In this document: in pieces, positions 11,501-27,238 of the stretch
Position numbering within the stretch: position 1 is the first letter of the stretch
Layout of the letters: each line of letters starts with the position of its first letter
Assembly (NCBI GenBank): GCA_003024785.1
Contig: PUQB01000128.1
Span: 379,812-443,811, forward strand
DNA from: Selaginella tamariscina
Lineage: Eukaryota > Streptophyta > Lycopodiopsida > Selaginellales > Selaginellaceae
Direction: 5' to 3'
DNA: 64,000 bases
Program-made: the position numbers and the translations under genes
Notes under the pieces: model-generated
Databases searched by the model: none
Told to the model about the DNA's origin: nothing
Seen by the model: only the letters and a program-made list of their open reading frames with translations

Positions 11501-14283
11501 AACAATAATTGTAAACTATATAAATATACATACAGGTTAAACAATAACCTTATATCAGACATTTATATCTGTACCTTTGATGCATCTATCAGTGTTGTAA
11601 AACACAAAACCAAGCGTAAAACGGGTGTAACAATCTGATGGTGCCTGTCATGTTGAGAGGGAAGTCCAATCCCCAGTTTAGTAGATTGATCCTTCTTTGC
11701 ATCCTCCTGTTTAACAAACAAACTAGAAATATGTATACGTATATGTATATATTAGTATGCATGTATCTAGACACCTGTACGTTTACACACGCACTCTATT
11801 TATTAGATTACCGTAAGTTGCACATCAATAGCTCTGCATGAAGATAAGTGTTGAATTACACCCATTGCAAAGAGTGCCTGCGCTCCTCGCTTGTTGTTCT
11901 GAAAGCATATTCGTAGAAGCAACGCTAACTCAGCCTCAAGTGTGTATAACCTCCTCATCATATCCCGTGATGGTAATACTAATGCCTGCAATCAGTATTG
12001 TTAATACATTATTATATAGAATGAGAGAGAGAGGAGTCAGTCAGAGTATCAGAGTCTTAGTAATATCAGCTTGTGGAATTGGCAATCTATTGTTATATAT
12101 ATATAGTATGTAATGTAACAAGTACATAATTCACACTCTCTCTCTCACACACACACACACGCACATGTTATAAACAAATGTGTGTGTGTTGTGTGTGTGT
12201 GTGTGTGTGTTAAGAATATACAGACCTGGTAAGAATTTGTACTTATATCCTTAAAACAACCGTGTAGTAGGCCTCTGCTTTGTAACTGGCCGAAGAAAAG
12301 CTGGTTACGGTCCAAAGCCAGTAATGCCTCCAATACGTAAAACGCAATCGCCTTTCCGACTTCACTACCGTGAACTGCATCCTGAACTACCTGTTAAAGA
12401 TAACGAATCAGTTTTGGTAATAATCATTTGCTTAATAACCTTGATAATTGATAATAATATAATCCATACCAGATATCAACTACACAATATAAGTAGGTGT
12501 AATTTTAATTGAAATTGCATGCTTGTGTGTCAATATGAGTATTATATCCGTTCACTTGTAAGTATATACCAACTAACCCTCCCTCCCTCAACACACACAT
12601 ACACACAACACACACACACACACGCGTACACACGTACCAGATCGAGAAGCCGAAGCATCTTGCTTAAGAGCAGCAAAATTCATCTGACAGAGTTCCGCTA
12701 GCTCAGCTTGCAGCTGGAATATGCAAACAAACATAAGAAAACAAAATACGATCTAATGCACATGTTTCTATGCATGTATTCATATACGATCTAGTGCACA
12801 TAATATATGCACCTACACGTCGCCCATCATACGGCTCACTGCCGCACCGGAGAGGGGTCCCTAATGCACCAATAGCGTATGCATGGTAGAAATACACTAT
12901 GTATAACATAAATGCATCGTTTGGGTATTCTACATTAGACACTGTACACACACACACACAAAATAAAAAATAAAATAAAACCGCACCCTTTCAATTTCTG
13001 TGTCTTGCTCGCTGTCTTGGCCTTCGAAAAGTAAAGCACGCATTGCAGATATAGAGAGGTCCGAGTTTAACATTCCTCGGCAATAATGGAAGTAGCTCAA
13101 CAAAGCAGCGAATTGCCTATAAGAATTGAGTTAGAAAGAAATAAATCACAAAATATCATATACATATATGACATTACATAATACACAGACATAGGTAAAA
13201 TCGCTGCAACATATATAACTCATGAGTATCAGGGATATGGCATAAACTCGGATATTATCTAGCAATCTTATATAGACTACCGTGCATATACACTTTATAT
13301 ACATTAAATATATAATATATATCACATAAAGTATATAGAGGAAACGAATCCTGGTTTCAAAAAAGAAAGAAAACGAATCATTTCCTAGATATACATACCT
13401 ACGTTTGACTTTGAAAATAAGAATGTCTATTATATGGCATAGACAGAACAACATATAATACATACATTACAAATGAAATACAGGACACTACAGCATATAA
13501 CTAAAACAAAGCATGGATTACCTAAGTTACTGTGCAAATTACACCTACTTACAAACACACACACAAGAAACCTGCGACTACCAGATATATTTAATACATA
13601 TAGTGTCTATATATACGTATATATTCAAATATATACATGATACTGTACCTGCGACGTAGACCTTCAGACGATTCTGACCGTAGGATGGAGGACATCATTT
13701 TAGAGAAAATCATTTGACAGGCACTGTTTGGCAATCGGACGGCTGAGAGAAGATCTGCATATGTCACTTCATCACTTTGATCGTTTTCTTCGGGAAATGA
13801 AAACGCCTGATCTTGTAACTTTGTTATTCCCGTTAAGACAACCTGTTATAAATCAATTTAAATAATAATATGTCATATGTACATATTTATAAACAGCAAT
13901 TTATATTAGATGAACGCAACATAGGGATGTACATGTGTAATGATATGCACATGTTTGTGTGTGTGTGTGTGTGCATATGCATATGTGGTGTTGATTATAC
14001 ATGCACAGCGCATACAAACTCGCAGAAGAAACGCATGTACTGTCTAGTATCTATAGACTTGCATACGTACTTGGCTCATTACTAACGCCATGCTTAAGGA
14101 GCAGTCCGGAGAAATGCTGGCATCCAGGGTTGCATCCAAAATGCTACACAAAACGAATAAAAGAACATACTAATCATACATCTATGAGAGAGAGATAGAA
14201 CTTACTCGTATAAGACTTGCATTCGATTTCCCAAAAATTCGAATCTCCTTGACAAGGTCATCTGCAATATAGCAAAAAGCACA

Positions 14284-14327
<44 letters not shown>

Positions 14328-16169
14328 AGTATCTTCATATATCTATATTCACATGCATCCAGTTGTTTATTTATAGTCACATACGTACACACACACACAC
14401 AGATAATATATTATATTTATTTATTTATTACACACTAGTATAGTGCATAAACACGCACAACTGTACATTTAAACGTTACATACACATGCATATTTTGTAT
14501 ATATACCTCTACTAACTGTGTCCATCCAACGAGCAGGTGTAATTGAGCGGCTTGTTCTTCTAGGAACTTATTACGTTTCCATGCCCATCTAAGTAACTGT
14601 TGAACTGCATCACGTAAAGCCGCTTGTCTTCTCTCATTTGCTAGTAGATTATACTGCACTTCAAGCTTTTTATACGCCTGCTTATAAGTATATATTAATA
14701 AAGTAATAGGAAAATATTATTGAAAGTCGTTGGATTATGAATAGCATCAGTACAAAACATAATGTTAATAGAATGTGTATCAAAAAAGAATCAAATCAAC
14801 AATGTCGCTATATCGCTCTGCATGCCATATAATTTTATTAATTTCATATTTAACTAATATAGCAGTTCCAATTTATAAACGTGCATTTGGTATTTGTACA
14901 ATATACATAGACTGTTCTTTATGCATAAACATGTAGATATATACTTTTAACTATAAAAACTAGATAATCAAACATACCATCCAAAGCTTGTCTCCGAAAG
15001 CTGATAAATCAATCACTCTATCCCCACGTTCTGAAAGAGTATATACTCCACCGGCATCGACGGTCGCTGGATTGTTTAAAATTTCCTCAACCTGAAATAG
15101 ATTATCACTATGTTGACAAGTCTTCTATGTCCCCGATGGTTAAGAAAAAAATACACATAGTACGTGTATGTACTTTATAGATGAAGTTAACAATAATAGA
15201 ACATATGTGTGTGTGCAGATACATATTTATACAACATGTTACACACACAAGTACATACATACATACAATACGGATACAGTTACAAATTGTTCTGCATATT
15301 TGTATATACAAATGTCAGCACTGCATGTGTCTCTGATGCATATAAATACATGGTATGCATAATATACACAGAGAGTCATGTATTATATATATAACGCACG
15401 TACAAACACAGGCAAAACGAAAGCTGTATGTATATCATATTAAACTTATATATATAAGTTTGGTCTCTGCACACAAATATGTGTACACACCACACCTTAA
15501 GCTCGTCCTTGTACACCTCTAAAGAAGGCGGGAAGTCATGTTCAGTCTCTGATAATGGAAACTGAAGGATATCAAGCAGCTCTAGAACCTGGAAATAATA
15601 AACCATATATTATAAATACTATATCGATAGACCTATAGGCTTAAAGCGTATCTGGTGAATTTATTATTTTCACCGAACATACATGTATGCAGATCCGTGT
15701 GCCGATGTACACACACACACACACACACACTCACAAACCTTCATCTTTTGAAGCCCATCAGATGGAGTGTTTGTCAAAAGCAAAGGAATATTAGGATTCG
15801 TTTTAAGAGGAATATTCTCGTGCATGAACAGTTTTCCAACTAGACGGCGAACACTTCGACGATACACGAGTATATCCATATCGCTTACGTGCAGATTCAA
15901 TGCTAATAATTTCAACAACCAAGCTCTCTGCCATAACAAACATATAGTTATATTTGAATGTAAGTTATTATCACAAAAACAAAGATATCATTAAGCAATA
16001 TTTTCCAACTAAGTAAATACCTGTTGAAGGCTGCTAATGCGTAAAGAATTATTTGTCTCACGATTTGGAAGAGGCTCACAAGCAAAGTCCAAATGCTGCA
16101 AACACAGAACAAGAATACAAGTGTGTGTGTGTCAGGAGACAGTAACATTTGTGTGGGTGCGTGCGTGCA

Positions 16170-16202
<33 letters not shown>

Positions 16203-17982
16203 ACCCTGAAAAAGAAGTCGTATTTTTCGGTTCGCATCAGCTCGAGTACTGGTCCACTCGTAAGTTCATCAACACATAGCTCATACACCAGCTGAAAACA
16301 GCAATATGAATGTGTGTGTGCGTATGTATGTACAATGAAAATGATATGACCACATAAATGTATAAAGTGAGATGTATATTAAAACATTAAACATTTAAAA
16401 CCTTGCCTGAAATCCCAGCTCGTGCAATGAAGAATTTATGTTGGGTCTTGCCCGTGAATGCAGAATATCAAGTATAACTCGCAAGCAACTGTAAGACATA
16501 TATACATCTATATATTTCTCCATATACAGATATATACAATAACGAACAAAAGATATGAAGTACCTGTAATATCTCTTTGGTTGAAGGAAAGTTCGTTCGA
16601 CAGGTTGATCAATATCAAACTTTAATAGCAAATGTGTCATATTTGGTGCCGGTCGATCCAGATTAGCAAGTAGCAGCTGAATAAAAAACGTATGAATACA
16701 TCATTTTAGACTGTTATTTTAAAATATATGCTATTTAAATATAGATGTCTGTATGTGCTAGCATATGCATGTGTGCAAATGTATGCTCCACCATGTGTGT
16801 ATGAAACATGTAGGTAAGCACGATCTGCATGTGCGGACATATGTGTAAAATCGTAGGCTATGTTAGGTGTCTAAACATATGTGTATGGGCATTCGTATAA
16901 CTCGATGCATGTGATTTGTGAAGTATCCATATAGTGTATACACACACAACAAACAACACACACACACACAATATATATACGCACACATACATGTTTAGTA
17001 AACAATACATAATGGTGTATAATCACATGTAAATGCCAAAAATACAATCCTTGGTTTAATATGGCCTCGTGGCGAAAAGTTGTGTGTAACTACACCCTAA
17101 AACATCGATTACAAATACAAGATGTGACTTCCTCTAAAATGTCATGTATGCATGTATGACAAATTTCGCAATAATCACAACCAGGTGACACACTTTGGAA
17201 TTTACAAATAACGCATATATATGCAAATACCTAAAACTTACACGCAGTATTAGAGACCCCGTGTCCTCTTTAGCGTTCTCGGACATTTTAAGCTCTTCAC
17301 TTCGGACTTCCAAACACGCTGCATAATCCTCAATTAAATTCGTGAAGCACCAGATTCAACAATAAGTGAAACCAAATGTGGTAAGCGGGAACTGTTCACA
17401 TTAAAACTCAGTTAACATAGTTCATATATTAGAGTATTTTTACGTGCTATATAATAAGATTTGTATACATTACCTTAAGACGTCTGTGATCTTAATAGAG
17501 TTCTGTTGAATTGCCGGGGATGAATCATAGTGTACATATTGGACCAATGTTATTATCTGTCTACTGTCATGGGACAATATAGCATCTAGAGTCTGACATG
17601 AGAACGTAAGATTACATCAGAAGTCGGAAAATATATTTATTCCCTATTAGCTATGGTAAATGTTATTATATAGTTTACATTAGATACATATAATGAACTC
17701 ATGAACATGTTGTAATTACAGATATGAACAACACAACCATGTAATTTCCTACCTGATATACGGGCCTCCAGCGATCCGCATAAAAACTATCTTTCTGGAA
17801 AACTATGACGATAAGCTGAAAACAAACACAAAATGAGCAGAACATATAGAAATTTACACAAGTATATGTGACATATCCATGTGTATAGATTGTGAACCTA
17901 TAAAACTATGTTTATTATAGATATGGATACTACCTAGACAACTGCATATATCAAATAGATAAATTTATACATTTGTACGCAC

Positions 17983-18013
<31 letters not shown>

Positions 18014-19836
18014 ACTTCGCATATAGATATATGTAACGTATGTTCTGATGGATATATATTCATAAAGTGCATTATATACAATATAATAAATACGGAAATT
18101 ATGATGAATACCTCCAAACAGAGCTGTATAGCTTCCTCCAATAATGGACCATAGATCTTGCTTGTACGCTCCTCCAATATAAAATCAGGACCGAGCATTA
18201 CAATGCTCATAATACTTCGAAATAACCTTTCCACTCATGAAGTCCTAAGATACATAGACTAAAAATCAGAAGATTGTACTTTGAGTGGTTTGATTAAGTA
18301 GTTATATAGCACTAAGGGTAGCTAATAGAGTATCATAAATTACAACTCAGTACTTAGCCACAGACTATACTTAATTATAATTGCTATGCATCTATATAGT
18401 CATAAAGAATGACTTCACTAGTTCGTACAAATAATAAGTTATTTGTTAACTCATACCAACTAGTAAACCAGTTAGTATAATGGATCTGTTGTAAAGCATG
18501 ATTAACTAGAACTTAGTCATTATATAATACAGTAGGTACACTTCATCACAACTTAACTATTAAGTTCATATTAATGCAGTACGTCATTAATGTATATATT
18601 GAGTACGACATGCTTAGTTCAATAGTAGTTATGTACATATGCAAACCTTCATAATTTCAGTCGTCGGAAGGTTAAGTTTGCCATCGTCAAAAGCGTTTTT
18701 TAGGTCCTCCTCAGAAATGTCATATAGAGTTAACATCCTACAAAAACATGTTTAGCGTATTTAACAAAAGGAAAACTCAATATTAATCAAATAGACATAT
18801 TTATGTGTGTAAAATTGATGTACTTTGATATATTCCATAAACATGTTTATACAACTGTCTCATATGTGCATGCGTGAATATATGTATATTCGGACTCACA
18901 TCTGAAAATGACGAAGAGATGCGACCACCATTTGCCATTTCTGCGAAGGGTCGGCATAAGCCCTCTGTGCATATGGACCGAACACCTGGTCCCGTATAAA
19001 TTTGAATATTCCAGCGAATCTGACAAGAAATGTGATTCAAATGTTATTAATTTACATCCTATAAGGTATATTATGAATACTAGCTCGTGCATGGTAAATT
19101 TATAACCAATATACAAGTATTACTAAATATATTTTTGTAAACGATATATATACTACAATACTCAGTACCTATGGCCTTTATCAGAAACATCAACCTCATT
19201 AGCAATAAGCACGTTTAACAGATTAAGATACGAGATTGTTGAAGAATACTCCTCCTGTCTGGCCTCCACTTCATTTAATTCGAATGTCATATCGTAAACT
19301 TGTTGGACATTGTTTACGCCCGTGATCGTTGATCCAGCAGTCAGGGGAAGATCGTAGGCGTCCAATAAACTCCACACTTTGTCCTTCGTAACTGGAGATG
19401 AAGGGACAAATGCAGCAATTGCATTTCTAAGAGACCCCTGAAAAATAAACATTCTTAGTATTATATGCTATTAATCTGATAAATATATCAGTATAATGTA
19501 CAAAAATGGCATACTGATATTTTATATATTTTATACTTATATACATATATATATTATGTGTGTGTGTGTGTGCGCGTGTCTGTTTGATCTCACACTTTAA
19601 ATACTATAAAATGATATAATACTATCTCACCTTTAAGTATGGTGGTACATTTTCAAAAGGAAGAAGCTTGAACAAAGGTTCAATATCCGGGAACCACATT
19701 GTCCTCTCCACTTCATTACCAGCTTCTAAAATCTTAATAATTTGCCGCATTAATCAGTTACATACTGATTAAACACTTAATACAAATGCGTGAATGTATT
19801 GAGATGTAATATGTGACTAAATATAATCAATCATAG

Positions 19837-19872
<36 letters not shown>

Positions 19873-22750
19873 GTATGTATGTGATGTGGATAAAAAGCAC
19901 CTTTTTTAAAACTTGAAGGTACGCATCAAGTGCTTTGGCGTCTCCTTCTTGAAATGGGGGAAGAAGAGCTCCACTAGTTTGTATACAGTGCCTAAAATGC
20001 TCCTCGTACACATTAAGAGAGTTAAACAAGGTTTGCCAGCTAACTGCCCGAAATGTCCTGTTTTGTAGCATTTGGTAAACCTGTCTTGCACCTTCTTCAC
20101 TACAAGCCTACCAAAAAAGGTATTTATTTAATTAATGCACGATATAGTTAAATATTATATAGTATTGTAAAACAATGTATGTAGAACATAGCATATCAAA
20201 AATATATTGTGACTACATTATAAATACTGATATGTACATCTATCACAAAAATACTTGTGCTTATGTATTTAGTGTTATATTTAATATTTCTTATTAAGTA
20301 TGATTAAGTAGAACATACCAGCGCTTTTAACATTTTCAGAAAAGCAACCAGCGTTAAGTAGCTCGTGTGGTCTTCACCAATAAACCTTATGAAGTTCCAT
20401 AGTACTTCGTTGTCTATTACAAGCTCTGGCTCCCTCTGTTTTAAGTTCGTTTTCAATACGTGTGTGCGTGTGTGTCTGTGTGTAAACACTAGTATACATG
20501 CATATAGCATATTATACATGCTATACAAGTATAATACTTATTTATAATAACGTTCAAACACAATAATACCTGGTATATTTCTGAAATAAGCTCGAGCAAA
20601 GAGATAAAAGGATCAGCCTGCAATTGCAAACTCTGACGTGGTGTTCTAATGTCATCTTCCATTGGCTCATCTGATGGATAAGATTCAGCGGTCACTGCTG
20701 ACTCCTTTAACTCCTTAACCTGGAACGATTAAGATGAATGAAATTAGAATATGTTGATTATTGAAGTTTACTTAGACTACTAGTACATTGAGCAAGTGAA
20801 TGATAAACAAGTCATAACATGGATAAATTATACACATACAAATTGTATATATGTGCGTGTGTGGTATTATATATATATATATATGAAAAGTAAGAGCTAC
20901 TACAATTTAAGCACAACTTACCTTCTCTCTTCCAACAGGATGTGACAAGAATATCATGAACAGCTTATGCAAATAAGCATTGTACATAAACAAAAGGTCT
21001 GCATCGTCATTCTGCAGCGTCATATTTGAAATGGTTAGAAAGCAAAAAAATACGTGTGCACAAATAATTACAACTCCTCTACATATATATTACATGAATA
21101 TCTTTATATGCATGTGGGTGTATGCACACTCCATGTCTACCTCAAAGGCTGCAGTCCGTAAAATTTTATCAAGTAGAAACTTGAACACGTCTTGCTCACA
21201 AGCGCGGTCAATACAAGCTCGTGCATTGACACTATCCGGCGTCGAGCTCGAATCGCTACCAAACATAAGAAAAACACCCCACGCGAGCCTTACAACGTCC
21301 GTAAAGCCCTTTGTAGTACTTTCGAGGCCAACCTCCATAACCTGAAGAAATATAGAATTATAGCTAAATGTATAGATACGTATATACATTTGTGTGTGTG
21401 TGTGTGTGTGTTAACCTGATTATGGAACTCGCCCCGAAATGCTGAATCAGGAGATAAAACGGAACCCATTTCATGTCCTACTCCGAGGGCATCCGAAATA
21501 AGAGATATTACAAGCGAGAACATGACTGTATATGCTATCTGTAATTAAGAAATAGCACAATTATAGTTATATACTTAATAAATTTGATCAAGTTTATAAT
21601 AAAATTCTATTAAATAGATAAGTAGACAAACGATATTCTAACAATGTAGTTACACATATATAATTTAAAAAGTATGGTATTTCTTAAAATGCCAAACAGT
21701 AATCATGAAGAGCTAATATTAAATTTAACAAATACATAATCTATTAAAAGTAAACCTGAAGCTTAATGACGTCTTCAGTAGACGAGCAGTCCTTTACCAG
21801 ATCAAAGATCTCTTTTGCTTCTTGAGAATCTAAAACAGAAGTGGGAGCTAAATACATTTACATTTATAATATAAGCCTATGCAATTTATTGTAAAACACA
21901 AGGTGCTTACATCACACACACGTATTAGATACACCATACAATATACATATGCATATACATATAGAACGTGCATATGTAGATACATAATGATGACAAAGCT
22001 AAATAAAAATCAGATGAAAGCTTAATTAACTTACTTATACGGACTATAAGGCAGGAGAAAACAAGGCATTGGCAAATACTAAGCCTTTCTCTTAATACAA
22101 CGTCTCGACGGGGAACGAGAGCACCCCTTGAATCCATTACATGTGTTTCCACACCTGGTCCACCTAAACCAGATGGATCCTCACGTCCAAGTTCCTGTTT
22201 AAAATTTCAATATACATAAGATAACACAAATTAAAGTACTAGCTACTAGGAAATGTCAAAATGCATTTCCTATAATCTACACTGCACTATATTATAGAAT
22301 TTGTGAATATAGTTACAATATAGCTAGCATTACAGCACGCCTACATTCTATATTTGCTTGCCTTGATATATATAGTATAACTTAAATTATGAACTAAATA
22401 TGTTAATTAAATGTGTAATTTAACACGTTGTAGTGAACCATATAACATTACAAAAAAGTTGTTATATAGTCTAGTGTAGCAAACCGACAATAATTTGAAT
22501 AATGTACTCTACTATATGATTAACTGAACAAGATAATATGATGAAATTAAATGATTAGCTAACTATAAGTGTGTATTACCTTTATAAGTGTTATATAGTC
22601 GCTTACGAAGCCCTGCATCGATTAAACCATCGATATATTGACGAAGGTCAGCAACCAAATCAGGGTCAAGTTCTTCATCAAGGACAACAGTCTGTAATAA
22701 CACTATAAATACATATGAAAGTTTCATGTTCTTACCACACGCACACACGC

Positions 22751-22831
<81 letters not shown>

Positions 22832-23791
22832 CTCTGAGAATCAGCTGAAGAGAATTAATAAGCGATCTTCTTTCTGTAAACCATATTCCGGCTGCTAATC
22901 TAAGAATCTCAAGTGGCTCACGTCCCAATAAGTTCCACTACACAATTTTAAGCAATTACAATAGTCTTGTATATCTAATTAGATATGCGTAATATATATT
23001 CGTTATTCCATATGAAAACGAGTAAATGTATATCTCACCTCTTGATGGGCAGCCACGAGGAGACTTACGCAGTCTATTTCATTCAAGTGGTAATCGTCAC
23101 TAAGCTTCAATGCCTGTAAACAAAGACCCGTATAAGTACAGAGTACATGGGCAAATATGTCTGAATATATAAAGAAATATTACTTGTGTATACCAGCATT
23201 TATTATATAGTATACTAAACATACAATTTGAACGTCCTGATCATCAAGTACTGTGGTGGAGCATCTGGTAGCTTGACTTCTTTGATAAAACCTCGGTTCT
23301 GTCTGTGGGTTTGGGTTCCTGTGAAATATATGTGTAAGTATCGCGTATACATGTATATGTACAATTCCAATATCAGTGCACATTACAAGTATTAAAGTAT
23401 ATATACGCATCTGTATATATATCAGTCCATGGATGGTCCACACGCATGTCAATGTGTAGGTATATATTCACTTATGTATATTTCAGTCTATATGTATAAC
23501 ATCTTAACCACCATATGTTTAAAACAAGAGTAAAAATTCGTATTTGATAAGATCCCTGTGCATTTATTTACATTACACATATAGCTTGTATAACATATGC
23601 AATGTTTGCAGATCACATCATATACATATAATGCAGCCTCTCTCTCTCTCTACCGGATAGAGAAGGAAGGATTCGAAGTCGGAACGGCACAAATGCAGCA
23701 TGTGAAAGAGCTCCGTGCGCTGCTGCGGCGTCGGCGATGATCCAGAGAGCGCCGTCTCGACGACCGATTGCAGGCGCCTATAGGAAACCAT
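8541..23791 (-). CDS. NUP205: NUP205-like inner-ring nucleoporin, many exons, with a few apparent frame breaks
   Basis: NUP205 is a large alpha-solenoid scaffold protein of the nuclear pore inner ring. Exon 1 (23654-23791) begins MVSYRRLQSVVETALSG, matching the plant NUP205 start; I prefer this Met to one seven codons upstream. Further exons are clear: 23225-23318 (LDDQDVQ), 23039-23113 (DDYHLNEIDCVSLLVAAHQE), 22833-22937 (LLGREPLEILRLAAGIWFTE), 22580-22691 (VADLRQYIDGLIDAGLRKRL), 22035-22194 (MDSRGALVPRR), then 21140-21342, 20570-20720, 19900-20107, 19632-19732 and 19166-19438, and on to 8884-8995. The terminal exon 8541-8591 ends at a TGA after GVKHIHRLFTR. Introns are short and full of (AC)n or (AT)n. 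Phase analysis shows exon 23225-23318 is two bases short, with one-base shifts near 17340 (LIVESG then NLIEDYAACLEVR) and near 10640 (GFK then QGMFNLAYIYFAQ). These are pseudogene lesions or homopolymer assembly errors. Identity is strong; integrity is open. Confidence 0.88.
17983..18015. repeat. poly-C run joined to (AC)n
   Basis: A run of about 17 C runs directly into (AC)n within a NUP205 intron. Such runs are prone to length error. Confidence 0.9.
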
Positions 23792-24125
23792 GGCGCTCCT
23801 CGCCCTCGCCAAGAACCCTAAACCCTTTCCACAGAGCCCTTAAAACAGAGCATCATTCAAATTTAATTTCCTGCATTCTTGAATCTCTACCGCTCAATTT
23901 ATCTACGGTATAGATGATGCCACTTGTAAAATATCTCGTATTACGTCACTTGTAGAATCTGAGCCGTTCCTTTTCATCCGACGATTATAATTTTGCCACT
24001 TACATTGAAAGGTCTGGAACCTTGTAATTAGGGTTCTTCATTGTCAGCTCCAATTCTGCAGACATCTCAGAAATTTCAGATTTCTGAGATTCAATCGTTC
24101 GTCAAGCAGCTATTTTCTGAAGCAT
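23792..24125. promoter_or_regulatory. bidirectional promoter of NUP205 and the DnaJ gene, with telo-box motifs
   Basis: Only 334 bp separate the two divergent start codons. AAGAACCCTAAACCCT lies at 23811-23826 near the NUP205 start, and the complementary AATTAGGGTTCTT is at about 24026-24038 near the DnaJ start, so the two genes share a mirrored motif. AAACCCTA telo-boxes are a known feature of plant housekeeping and ribosomal-protein promoters. No TATA box stands out. Co-regulation is an inference. Confidence 0.6.
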
Positions 24126-26041
24126 ATGCAGAAATCATGGATGATCGCACTAATTGTGTTATTAATCTGCATCAATGTAGTAGATTGCAAAGATCTCTAC
24201 AAGGTAAGCGTTCATACACACATACATATGTCTAGGTGTGTATATATATATGCGTATATGTGTATTTATGTACGTATATATGTGTAGATTTTGGGGGTGG
24301 ACAAAAGTGCGGATCAAAGGGAAATAAAGAAGGCATTTCACAAGCTATCACTCAAGTACCACCCTGATAAGAATAAAGCAAAGAATGCACAGGAGAAATT
24401 CTCCGAAATAAGCAACGGTAAGTATATATGTTTGTAAAGTTCATAATCATATACTATAAGCTCATATATAGAATCACAACACACAACACACACACACATG
24501 TGTGTGTGTGTGTGTATTATATATAATGACTAAGTTCATATATAGTGTACGGGCTAGTTCATATTAACGTGTGTGTGTCTGTGCGTGCGCTGTTGGATAT
24601 TTCATCTTAATATTCATACGTGTATAGTATATTGACTAAGTTCATATATATAATCATACACGGGTCTGTATATAATCATATACTACATATACACGGGTCG
24701 TGTGTGTGTGTCTATATATATATATATATATGAAATACATTGGGTATTTGATCTGATACCGGTGTCATTATGAAGCTCATATATATTCATACGCACACTT
24801 GAACATATATATTACGTTATTGGGACTGTAAACTAGCTAAGTGTATTCTTCTTTTTTAGCGTATGAGATTCTAAGTGATGAGGAGAAGAGAAAGCAATAT
24901 GATTTACAAGGTGATGAACCAGTGGGGGGTAATTACCAAAATTATCAAAATTTTCAACATGGTAATAACAACTTTCAAGATGGAAGAGGTCAAGGCTGGA
25001 CTTTCCAAGGTACGTGTGTGTACTCTCGTATGATAGCGTATTTAATAAACTCTCATAATAGCATACTATGAATCTTAATGAGAGTGTTTTATGAGTATAT
25101 TTTCGTAATACATATGATATGATAAGTTTATTTAACAATATGTTTGTATTTTTTAAAGGTTTCAGTCCTGGAGGTTCAGGGCAGAAACATCATTTTTCGC
25201 AAGGAGGTCCAACAGGGTTCCATTTTGGCTCGAGTGGTTTTAACTTTGGTGGTTTTGGTGGTATGTTAGCACACGCACGGACACACACACCATATACATA
25301 CACCTATTATATGACTATGATGCTATGTACATACTTAAAGCAGCATATACAATACAACAGTTAACCAGATACATTTTCATACACAGACACGTGTATAAAT
25401 ACATATGTTGTATATGCAGGTCAAGGATTTGGAATGGACGACTTGTTAGGAGGATTTTTGGTTCTGCAAGTAACACTCATCAACAGGTTCACATATTAAA
25501 GAATCACTCCAGCTGAGTTTCAAAAACAAGTCGTAGACACTTCCGACACATGGCTAGTATTATTTACTTCGTCTAACACACATGAGGCCGTGGAAGAGTT
25601 TGCAAAACGTATTAACGGGGTGATTAAGGTATTTTTATATTTACGCACAATTCTACATATGTATGTACATATACTATCTAATATATACTTATAAATAAAT
25701 GTTTCTCTCTTTCTGTCTCTATCTCTCTCTCTCACCAAGTTATGCACAATAGGTAGGAGTAATTAACTGCCAGAGTTACAAGATGTTTTGTAAAGACCAA
25801 CGGGTTTCAAGCACTCCTAAGCTCTATATTTACCCATGGCTATCATCAAGGAAAAGAAGCTTTGTGGAGTACACGGAGAATGGTATAATTGTCATGTATT
25901 ATATATGGTATAAGATAAGATTATCACTAATATTAATATGTTTAGGAATGCTAAAGCAATTGAGAGCTTTGCTATGGAGTTCCTTCCAAAACTTTCAACT
26001 AAGTCATCAAACGAGAGGTATAGTATTCTATAACATATATG

Positions 26042-26084
<43 letters not shown>

Positions 26085-26863
26085 ACAAGCGGAGTTTACA
26101 GGCAGCTTTTTGAGGATTACGATGGTCTTCCGAAGTTTATACTCTTTACTAAGAAGAAAGATACTCCTCCAATGTGGAGCACTCAGTGGTGTGTTCCATG
26201 AGCGTGCGTATTCTTTGATAAGCAGGTATTTATAATACATTAATGTATTACATCATTAATAGTGTACAATAATGTATTATGTGTATAATATGCTATATAC
26301 TATTATTATTATTTCAGGTTATGGATACGTCCGACCCATTACTAAAGAAATTTAAAATAACGAATATACCTGCAGTAGTGGGTATACTTGCAAACTCAGA
26401 TGCAGCTAATTCTTTCTCAAGGCTCAGATGTGAAATACGATGACTTAAAAAGACTTATGAAGGATTTTGAGACCAAAAACAAAGGTAAGTTGCCGCTAAT
26501 ACATGAATATAATATTTAATATATTAAGATATACCGATTATTAAAAGCAATTATTGGTGTTATTAGAGAGAGAGATTCATACATATATAGACTATATATA
26601 CACTGTTATTAAGCTGTTAATGTTAATAGGTGTGAAGAAGCCAAAAGTCGAGTTCAAGGATGGTGTGCCTGTGTTAACAAAAGATAGTTTTGCAAGTTTA
26701 TGTTCACGAAGACTTTGTATTATATCCATTACGAGAACAAAGAAGGGAGAGACAAAGCCGTGAAAATACTAAAGGAGGTATGTTAGCATCATGTGTGCGT
26801 GTATGTATATGTTAGAGTTTAATAATTATAATACTGAGAACTTACATATATAATTATTACGGC

Positions 26864-26896
<33 letters not shown>

Positions 26897-27204
26897 CACA
26901 TGCTATAAACTATAGCTCCAATATACATAATATATATAAGTCTTAGACCACATGCATTTGTGTGTTTGATTATGATTTACATGGCAGGTCTCAGAAACAT
27001 ATCCAGCCTGGAACTCGAACTCCATCAGATGACGTGGTTTCCTACAGTCTTCTAGACGGCGTTAAGCAAGCAAGCTTTGTGAAGGTTGTTTCTCTCTCTC
27101 CTCTCTCTCTCTCTCTCTCTTACATACACGTGTGTATATGTTACATAGTATACTTAACACGTACGTACATGTGTATATATGTTACATTGTATACTTGATA
27201 TAGT

Positions 27205-27238
<34 letters not shown>

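Noticed and set aside
15108..15394. Small open frames within NUP205 introns
   Set aside because: Low-complexity (TA/CA) intron sequence; they are interrupted at splice sites and have no conserved features.
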